In this document: positions 6,785 through 11,990 of the stretch, piece after piece
Position numbering within the stretch: position 1 is the stretch's first letter
How the letters are laid out: the number at the start of each line of letters is the position of its first letter
Assembly: GCA_001797935.1 (NCBI GenBank)
Contig: MGQT01000005.1
Span: forward strand, 1 to 11,990
Length of the DNA: 11,990 nucleotides
Reading direction: 5' to 3'
DNA from: Deltaproteobacteria bacterium RBG_16_54_18
GTDB lineage: Bacteria > Desulfobacterota > B13-G15 > RBG-16-54-18
Notes under the pieces: model-generated
The model's input: only the letters and a program-made list of their open reading frames with translations
What the model was told of the DNA's origin: nothing
Database searches by the model: none
Translations under genes and position numbers: made by a program

Positions 6785-6947
6785 GAGGCTCCGTCGTTTT
6801 TCTCTAAGCGGCTTACAACCGCTCAACTTTTTCCACACATGAGGGCATCCCTTTTTGAAGAGATACGCAGATACGCCCACCCCCGTATGCCTCAAAAAAA
6901 AGATAGCATCGGAGGGGGCAAAAGACAAGATGGACGGAGGTGAAGGA
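6785..6947. promoter_or_regulatory. Divergent intergenic region between the ketosynthase operon and alr
   Basis: This 163-base region separates the two divergent operons and should contain both promoters. On the minus strand, TTGTCT (6928-6923) and TATCTT (6905-6900) are 17 bases apart, each matching four of six sigma-70 consensus positions; this is a weak candidate for the DUF2229/ketosynthase operon. A 5-bp inverted repeat (6807-6811 with 6819-6823, 7-base loop) lies in the leader of that operon about 23 bases before its ATG. A strong GGAGG at 6936-6940 serves the alr start. No convincing plus-strand promoter was recognised. Confidence 0.35.
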
Positions 6948-8150
6948 ATGATTGACAATCTCCACCCAGAGATGTTAAGTAATAATACGGTGAGGGCGCA
7001 ATCGGCGGAGGCATCGTTATCCTGTATGTCCCTGAACTTTCATGCGACCACGGCAGAGGTAGATCTCGGGGCCCTGGCCTTTAACTATCAACAATTACGT
7101 CAACTCATTCCTCCTTCGGTTAAGTTCTTGGCGGTCGTAAAGGCGGACGCATACGGCCATGGCGCGATCGCCGTATCCCGGAAATTGGAGGAACTCGGCA
7201 CGGATTTTCTCGGCGTAGCATCGGTCCCGGAAGGGATAGAACTGAGACAGGCAGGGCTGGACAAACCCATCCTTATCCTGAGCGGTATCTACCCTGAGGA
7301 GGTGGAGGAGGTCTTGAGCCATCACCTTACCCCCATGGTCTACCGGCTGGATATCGCCGAGGCCCTGGCCGCGGCGGCCCGGCAAAGGCGGACCACGATC
7401 CCGATCCATATCAAGGTGGATACCGGGATGGGGCGAATCGGCCTCTTGCCCGAGGATACACCTGCGTTTGTGCAACGCCTGCAGGCATTTGAAAACCTTC
7501 AGATAGAAGGGATCGCCTCGCACCTGTCCACGGCCGATGAGGAGAATCCTTCTTTTGCCGAAGAACAATTAAAACGGTTTTCCCGTACCATAGAGGAGAT
7601 AAAAAAAGTGGGTATCACCCCGCGTTTCTACCATGTGGCGAATAGCGCCGCCCTGGTTAATCTCTCCGCTGCCAACGGTACCCTGGTGCGTCCAGGGATC
7701 ATGCTCTACGGTTCCTATCCCGCTGCCTCCTTAAAGCCGAAGATTGCCCTGCGCCGGGTAATGTCCTGGAAGAGCCGCATCGCCGACGTCAAGAAAGTCC
7801 CTGCGGGGAATCCGATCAGCTACGGCCGTACCTTTGTTACGCAAAGTACGAGCCTCCTTGCCGCCATCCCCGTGGGTTACGCCGACGGATACTCACGCCT
7901 GCTCTCCAATCGCGGGGAGGTCTTAATCAAGGGGAAACGAGCGCCGGTTGTGGGGAGGGTTTGTATGGATTGGACCATGGCGGATGTGACCGCGATTCCG
8001 GCGGTTGCCGCGGGGGATGAGGTGGTGTTGATGGGGAGTCAATTGGGTCAGGAGATTACTGCCGAGGAGATCGGGGGGTGGGTTGGGACCATTTCCTATG
8101 AGATCCTCTGTTCCGTGGGCAGGCGGGTCCAGCGCATCTATAAAGGGTAA
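6948..8150 (+). CDS. alr: Alanine racemase
   Basis: The 400-residue protein is a fold-type III PLP enzyme that interconverts L- and D-alanine, supplying D-Ala for peptidoglycan in the cytosol. Visible signatures are AEVDLGALAFNY (36-47), the PLP lysine Lys65 in AVVKADAYGHG, KVDTGMGRIG (156-165), SHLSTADEENPSF (191-203), RPGIMLYG (248-255), the GYADGYSR motif (310-317) that carries the catalytic tyrosine, and GRVCMDWTM (336-344). The ATG at 6948 has a strong GGAGG 7 bases upstream. It gives roughly 25-30 residues before the usual Alr N-terminus; an ATG at 7026 would give the normal length but has a poorly placed ribosome-binding site. It is the first plus-strand gene, and its stop lies 3 bases before mlaE, so it is probably cotranscribed with the lipid transporter. 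The family call is secure. Confidence 0.96.
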   Translation: MIDNLHPEMLSNNTVRAQSAEASLSCMSLNFHATTAEVDLGALAFNYQQLRQLIPPSVKFLAVVKADAYGHGAIAVSRKLEELGTDFLGVASVPEGIELRQAGLDKPILILSGIYPEEVEEVLSHHLTPMVYRLDIAEALAAAARQRRTTIPIHIKVDTGMGRIGLLPEDTPAFVQRLQAFENLQIEGIASHLSTADEENPSFAEEQLKRFSRTIEEIKKVGITPRFYHVANSAALVNLSAANGTLVRPGIMLYGSYPAASLKPKIALRRVMSWKSRIADVKKVPAGNPISYGRTFVTQSTSLLAAIPVGYADGYSRLLSNRGEVLIKGKRAPVVGRVCMDWTMADVTAIPAVAAGDEVVLMGSQLGQEITAEEIGGWVGTISYEILCSVGRRVQRIYKG

Positions 8151-8153
8151 CCT

Positions 8154-8933
8154 ATGGATAAGATTTCAAAAACCGTTAATGTAATAGGGGAAGCGGTAGC
8201 CCGATATGTGAATGAGATGGGGAGGATGCTGCTCCTCCTCATTGATATCATCCGCTGGTCTTTTTATCCTCCCTTTAGAGTAGACCTGCTCTATCAACAG
8301 ATGGAGCGGGTAGGGGTAAAATCGGCCTTGGTGGTCGTTCTGACCGGTATTTTTACCGGCATGGTCTTGGCACTGCAGAGCTTCCACGCCACGAGAAAGT
8401 TTGGCGCGGAGACGCTGGTGGGGGTTACGGTGGCTCTGAGCATGACCAGGGAGTTGGGGCCGGTGCTCACGAGCTTCATGGTTACCGGCCGGGCAGGTTC
8501 GGCCATGGCGGCGGAGATCGGATCCATGCGGATCACCGAACAGATTGATGCCCTCTTCGCCATGGCGATTAACCCCATTAAGTACCTCATCGTCCCGCGG
8601 GTGTTGGCCAGCATTATCGTGGTCCCCATCTTGACCGCCATCGCCGACTTTGTCGGGATTGTGGGGGGGTATTTTATGGGGGTGACGATCCTGAAGATCA
8701 ACGCGGGTGCCTTTGTGGCCAATATGGAGAAGTATGTAGAGTTGAATGACATCTACCATGGGATTATCAAGTCGGCGGTCTTCGGCCTGATCCTTTCCGT
8801 CGTCGGGTGCTACAAGGGATATACCGCGACCGGAGGGGCAGAGGGGGTCGGTAAAGCTACTACCGAGAGCGTCGTCCTTGCAGCAATTGTCATCTTGATG
8901 GCGAATTATCTCTTGACGGCGGCGATGTTTTAG
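8154..8933 (+). CDS. mlaE: MlaE-family phospholipid ABC transporter permease
   Basis: This 259-residue inner-membrane permease has the MlaE family layout: an N-terminal interfacial amphipathic region, then hydrophobic segments from about residue 55 to the C-terminus. The family's conserved ELGPVLTSFMVTGRAGSAMAAEIGSM stretch (about 100-125) and the YKGYTATGGAEGVGKATTESVV coupling region (about 221-242) are both present. In the Mla system the permease dimer sits with two ATPases and a hexameric MCE ring to move phospholipids between the inner and outer membranes. The start ATG is 3 bases after the alr stop, and the stop abuts the ATPase start. The direction of lipid transport is not evident from sequence. 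Confidence 0.95.
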   Translation: MDKISKTVNVIGEAVARYVNEMGRMLLLLIDIIRWSFYPPFRVDLLYQQMERVGVKSALVVVLTGIFTGMVLALQSFHATRKFGAETLVGVTVALSMTRELGPVLTSFMVTGRAGSAMAAEIGSMRITEQIDALFAMAINPIKYLIVPRVLASIIVVPILTAIADFVGIVGGYFMGVTILKINAGAFVANMEKYVELNDIYHGIIKSAVFGLILSVVGCYKGYTATGGAEGVGKATTESVVLAAIVILMANYLLTAAMF

Positions 8934-9677
8934 ATGATTGAGATCACGGGGTTGCATAAATCATTTGGTGAGCAGAAGGTCTTGACAGGCGTTGACCTTC
9001 AAATCCCGGCGCGGAAGAGCACCGTCATCCTGGGGCGCAGCGGTGTCGGTAAGAGCGTCCTCCTGAAACACATTATCGGATTGGTGAGGCCTGATCGGGG
9101 CAGGATCTTGATCGATGGAGTCGACATCACAAAGCTGGGGGATACGGAGATCAACGAGATGCGGAAACGCTTCGGGATGCTCTTTCAGGATGCAGCGCTC
9201 TTTGATTCCATGACGGTGGGAGCGAACGTGGCCTTTCCCTTGTACGAGCACACGAATCTCAAAGAAAAGGAAATCGCGCGGATTGTGGCACAAAAACTGG
9301 AGCAAGTGGGGCTCCCCGGTGAAGAAGGGAAAATGCCTGCCCAACTCAGCGGGGGGATGAAACGGCGGGTAGGCCTTGCCCGCGCCCTTGCCCTTGATCC
9401 GGAGATCGTGCTCTTCGATGAGCCCACGGCCGGGCTCGACCCTCCGATGGCCGAGGCCATAGAGGAGCTCATCACTCAGACGCAACAGGATCTGGGGAGG
9501 ACCTTTGTGGTTATCACCCACAGCATTCATACCGCGTTTCATGTCGGTCACAAAATAGCCATGTTGCATGAGGGCAAGATTATTGAAGAAGGTTCTCCGC
9601 GAGCCTTCAGGAAATCTTTAAACCCTGTGGTTCAGGCCTTCCTGACGCCGGGAGAAGGAAAGGAGGAGCAGGCATGA
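8934..9677 (+). CDS. mlaF: MlaF-family phospholipid ABC transporter ATP-binding protein
   Basis: The 247-residue ATPase has Walker A GRSGVGKS at 34-41, a Q-loop in MLFQDAALFDSMTVGANV, the ABC signature LSGGMKRRVGLARALALDP, Walker B EIVLFDEPTAGLDP, and the H-loop in VVITHSIHTAF. The MKRR variant of the signature and the LFDSMTVGENVAFPL-type region are typical of MlaF. It powers the MlaE permease from the cytosolic side. Its ATG directly follows the mlaE stop, and its own stop overlaps the mlaD start (ATGA), so the subunits are translationally coupled. The C-terminus (EEGSPRAFRKSLNPVVQAFL) is a normal short tail. Confidence 0.96.
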   Translation: MIEITGLHKSFGEQKVLTGVDLQIPARKSTVILGRSGVGKSVLLKHIIGLVRPDRGRILIDGVDITKLGDTEINEMRKRFGMLFQDAALFDSMTVGANVAFPLYEHTNLKEKEIARIVAQKLEQVGLPGEEGKMPAQLSGGMKRRVGLARALALDPEIVLFDEPTAGLDPPMAEAIEELITQTQQDLGRTFVVITHSIHTAFHVGHKIAMLHEGKIIEEGSPRAFRKSLNPVVQAFLTPGEGKEEQA

Positions 9678-10402
9678 GTATGAAAGGAGGCATGGTCAGC
9701 ACTGAGGCAAAGGTAGGAATTCTCGTATTGGTAGGGATTATTCTCTTGTTCTACATGTCCTTCCGCGTAAGCAGGCTCGAAAGGATGAAGGGTGTGATCT
9801 ATACCGCCCTCTTTCCCTCAGTCTCCGGCCTTGTCGTCAATGCCAATGTGGAGATTGCCGGCGTACCAGTAGGCAAGGTGGAACAAATCGGCTTGGAAAA
9901 GGGAATGGCCAAGGTCTGGATGAAGATCGGCGAGACCCAACTCCACGTGGATGCGGAGACTGCGGTTAAGACCCACGGCGTCCTCGGCGATAAATATATC
10001 GAGGTCAAGCCCGGTTCCCCCGATGCCCCCTTGCTCCCTCCGGGATCTAATATCAGCAAGGTGCAATCGGCGCCAGATATGGATCAACTCCTTGCGTCGT
10101 TGGACGCCGCTGCCCGCGGTATGGCCGACCTCGGCACTTCTTTGCAGCAGGCGATCGGTGGGGAAAAAGGGAAAAATGCAATCAAAGAGTTGGTCGTCAA
10201 CCTGCGAGATGCAAGTGCCGGGTTGAAGGCTATCACGACCAAGGTGAGCAAGGGTGAAGGGACGTTGGGGAAGCTCGTCTCCGATGAACAATTGTACCAT
10301 GAGGCCGAAAAGACGTTGAAGAAGATGCAAAAGGCCGCGGAAGGCGTTCAGGAGCAGACCCCTATTACCATTCTTGGGGCCATAGCGGGCCTCTTCTTCT
10401 GA
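9674..10402 (+). CDS. mlaD: MlaD-like MCE-domain substrate-binding protein
   Basis: This 242-residue protein has one N-terminal transmembrane helix (about 13-30, VGILVLVGIILLFYMSF) and then a single MCE domain at about 36-118 (SGLVVNANVEIAGVPVGKV, then GVLGDKYIEVKPG). The periplasmic remainder (130-225) is helical and rich in Ala, Lys and Glu. It ends in a hydrophobic ITILGAIAGLFF. MlaD-type proteins form a hexameric ring on the periplasmic side of MlaE and guide phospholipids. The ATG overlaps the mlaF stop and has an AGGAGG 7 bases upstream; a second ATG at 9692 is too close to its own purine tract. No MlaC-type periplasmic carrier or MlaB STAS gene follows, so those functions are elsewhere or absent. 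Confidence 0.93.
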   Translation: MSMKGGMVSTEAKVGILVLVGIILLFYMSFRVSRLERMKGVIYTALFPSVSGLVVNANVEIAGVPVGKVEQIGLEKGMAKVWMKIGETQLHVDAETAVKTHGVLGDKYIEVKPGSPDAPLLPPGSNISKVQSAPDMDQLLASLDAAARGMADLGTSLQQAIGGEKGKNAIKELVVNLRDASAGLKAITTKVSKGEGTLGKLVSDEQLYHEAEKTLKKMQKAAEGVQEQTPITILGAIAGLFF

Positions 10403-10416
10403 TAGGCAGGATTTTT

Positions 10417-11826
10417 TTGCTTTCCAAGGGCCTCCTTGCATTATTCTTTTTTCTTATCACCGTTGCACTCCTTTTCACTCCTGTGTATGGGGGGTCATTT
10501 GCGTTCTGGCCCCTCTTTTCTTCTTACACCACGGAGGGGGAGAAAGAGTTGGAGGTCGTTGGCCCCCTTTTTACGTGGAGGGAAAATAAGCAGGGGACCG
10601 AGTGGGGGATCAGGCCATTTCTGTATCATACCCGCTCCCCTTCGCAAGAGCTTGAGCGATGGGAGCTGGTATATCCCCTGGGTAAGTATCAGCGCAAAGA
10701 GGGGGATACCAAGGCCTATCTCGTTCCGTTTAGCCTGTTCAGGGATGAGGTAACGTCGTCCGCGCCTGACCGCGAGGAACGATCGTCTTCTTTCTTGACT
10801 GCCTTTTGGGGCAAGACCGAAACGGGTGAGCGTTATGGCGGCTTTTTCCCGCTCGCAGGGCAGCTCAAGGAGCGCTTTAGTCGGGACGAAATAACATTTT
10901 ACTTCTGGCCCCTCTACTCCCGCATCGAGGACGAGGGGGAGATGACCTGGCGCACCCCGTGGCCCTTTGTCTCGCTCTTCGGAGGTGAGGCCGAGGGTTT
11001 GTATCTCTGGCCTCTCTGGGGGCACAAGGTGAGGGCCGGCGTATACGACCGCGGCTTTGTCTTGTGGCCCTTCTACGCCTACATGGATCAGGACCTTGAC
11101 ACCGATAAACCCGTGAAGAAGCGATTTTATCTTCCCTTCTATGCCACCGTGCGTTCACCGGGGGCACGTGCTGATCTCTTCCTCACCCCCTTCTTCTTAC
11201 ATCAGCGGGTCGACAATCCCCGCTTGCAGAGATGGGAAATACCCTGGCCCTTTGTGACGTTGGTGAGAGGAGATAGGCTGAAGGAAACTCAGATATTTCC
11301 TCTCTTCCGGGTGAGGGACGAGGAGCAGAAGAAGCGTTTCTATTGCCTCTGGCCCTTCTATAAGTACGAATGGGACTTGATGGGGGACGAAGAGGAGACG
11401 GTCCGCCGTTTTATCCTTATAAATAAGTATCGGATTACCAAGCAGATCAAGACGGGCAACGAGGCCCTGGACGCAAATTTCTGGCCCCTCTTTGACTATC
11501 GTCGGGGATATAAAGGAGAGATAAACTTTTCCATCTTTTCCCTCCTGCCGCTGCATGATGAGGCGTGGGAACGTACCCTCTATCCCTTGGTGCGGGTCTA
11601 TTGCTATAACCGCTCTTCGGAGGGGGAGACGCTGTCGGATTTTTTATGGGGGCTGTACCGTCGCCGGACGTCGCCGCAGGCATCATCTACTCAATTCGCT
11701 TTCATCCTTCGTATTGAGAAAGAGGCGTATGATCATGTTACTCTCTCCATTTTTGAGGGGCTCATTCGGTATCAGAGCTCGCAGGAAAGTGGGGGAAATT
11801 GGATTTTTCTTTATGGAATTTTTTGA
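10417..11826 (+). CDS. Secreted aromatic-Pro repeat protein, putative outer-membrane beta protein of unknown function
   Basis: The 469-residue protein starts at a TTG at 10417 behind AGG, 14 bases after mlaD. A signal peptide covers about 1-25 (MLSKGLLALFFFLITVALLF, then a small-residue stretch). The rest repeats a short aromatic-Pro motif: FWPLF at 30, GPLF at 49, YPLGKY at 86, FFPLAG at 143, FWPLY at 163, PWPFV at 181, LWPLW at 197, LWPFY at 216, YLPFY at 238, LTPFF at 256, PWPFV at 276, IFPLF at 293, LWPFY at 311, FWPLF at 355 and LYPLV at 388. Most repeats are 17-22 residues apart, with charged turns between. The last residue is Phe, as in many outer-membrane beta-barrels. I do not recognise a named family. 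Its place after mlaEFD suggests an envelope lipid-transport or outer-membrane role; this is inference. Confidence 0.85.
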   Translation: MLSKGLLALFFFLITVALLFTPVYGGSFAFWPLFSSYTTEGEKELEVVGPLFTWRENKQGTEWGIRPFLYHTRSPSQELERWELVYPLGKYQRKEGDTKAYLVPFSLFRDEVTSSAPDREERSSSFLTAFWGKTETGERYGGFFPLAGQLKERFSRDEITFYFWPLYSRIEDEGEMTWRTPWPFVSLFGGEAEGLYLWPLWGHKVRAGVYDRGFVLWPFYAYMDQDLDTDKPVKKRFYLPFYATVRSPGARADLFLTPFFLHQRVDNPRLQRWEIPWPFVTLVRGDRLKETQIFPLFRVRDEEQKKRFYCLWPFYKYEWDLMGDEEETVRRFILINKYRITKQIKTGNEALDANFWPLFDYRRGYKGEINFSIFSLLPLHDEAWERTLYPLVRVYCYNRSSEGETLSDFLWGLYRRRTSPQASSTQFAFILRIEKEAYDHVTLSIFEGLIRYQSSQESGGNWIFLYGIF

Positions 11827-11927
11827 ATGAGGGAAGGGATAAAGGGCAACTCTGTATGACGAAGGTGAAGAAAAGGTACTTCTTGCTCTGCATGGTAAGA
11901 GAAAAAGCTGGAGTCAGACCTCGACTA

Positions 11928-11955
11928 TTGACTAAATAGAAATAGAAGGTAGCAT
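11928..11955 (+). promoter_or_regulatory. Candidate sigma-70 promoter near the right edge
   Basis: TTGACT (11928-11933) and TAGCAT (11950-11955) are separated by 16 bases; the first matches five of six consensus positions and the second four. It lies in the 164-base non-coding tail after the repeat-protein gene and could drive a plus-strand gene beyond the window. No terminator hairpin for the alr-mla operon was seen in this tail, and no other feature is convincing there. Confidence 0.25.
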
Positions 11956-11990
11956 CGCGCATCAGATAGAACGCTTGGGAACGTAGTTAA

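Noticed and set aside
6785..6958. N-terminal extension of the DUF2229 gene to 6958
   Set aside because: It would overlap the alr start and ribosome-binding site, has no matching family sequence, and the ATG at 6784 has a good Shine-Dalgarno.
8166..8957. Minus-strand open frame of 263 codons opposite mlaE
   Set aside because: The plus strand encodes the MlaE signature; the antisense product is rich in His, Asp and Arg with no known domain.
11856..11939. Short plus-strand open frame of 27 codons after the repeat protein
   Set aside because: It has no good ribosome-binding site, no recognisable motif, and is short enough to occur by chance.

Overview
The window reads as chromosomal DNA of a Gram-negative bacterium, probably a strict anaerobe of the Desulfobacterota/Syntrophales type. 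It has a Mla-type phospholipid transport module, which implies an outer membrane. It also has a protein of the 2-hydroxyacyl-CoA dehydratase activase-associated family (DUF2229), which is typical of anaerobes. The taxon is an inference from gene content only. Every stretch longer than about 300 bases is coding; no tRNA, rRNA, CRISPR array, insertion sequence or phage gene was seen.

Left half, minus strand (read from about 6784 down to 1). A tightly packed gene set starts with a stand-alone DUF2229 Fe-S protein (6784-5801). It continues with an intact FabF-type ketosynthase (5811-4603), a second ketosynthase-like protein that keeps the Cys and Lys but has lost both catalytic histidines (4597-3386), a small four-helix membrane protein (3399-2932), a FabZ-like hot-dog dehydratase (2938-2504) and a class I methyltransferase (2507-1839). 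Most of these genes overlap or abut, so translational coupling is likely. Sixteen bases further on come two tandem paralogous secreted proteins resembling DUF4410 (1816-1343 and 1323-787). A zinc-ribbon methyltransferase then runs off the left edge (679-<1). A strong hairpin with a T8 tract, oriented for the plus strand, lies between the last two. The set looks like a small type II fatty-acid/polyketide-like pathway that makes or modifies an unidentified acyl product. No acyl carrier protein, ketoreductase or acyltransferase lies in the window.

Right half, plus strand (6948 to 11826). Alanine racemase (alr) is followed 3 bases later by mlaE, then mlaF (abutting) and mlaD (ATGA overlap). These are the permease, ATPase and MCE subunits of an inner-membrane phospholipid transporter. 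Last in the run is a 469-residue secreted protein of unknown function, built from about 18 short aromatic-Pro repeats of the type FWPLF/LWPFY and ending in Phe, which suggests an outer-membrane beta-structure protein. The final 164 bases hold no convincing gene.

The two halves diverge from a 163-base region (6785-6947). The theme of both is the cell envelope: acyl-chain synthesis and modification on the left, peptidoglycan precursor supply and lipid transport on the right. The most unusual points are the ketosynthase pair with one degenerate partner led by a DUF2229 protein, and the repeat protein attached to the Mla operon.
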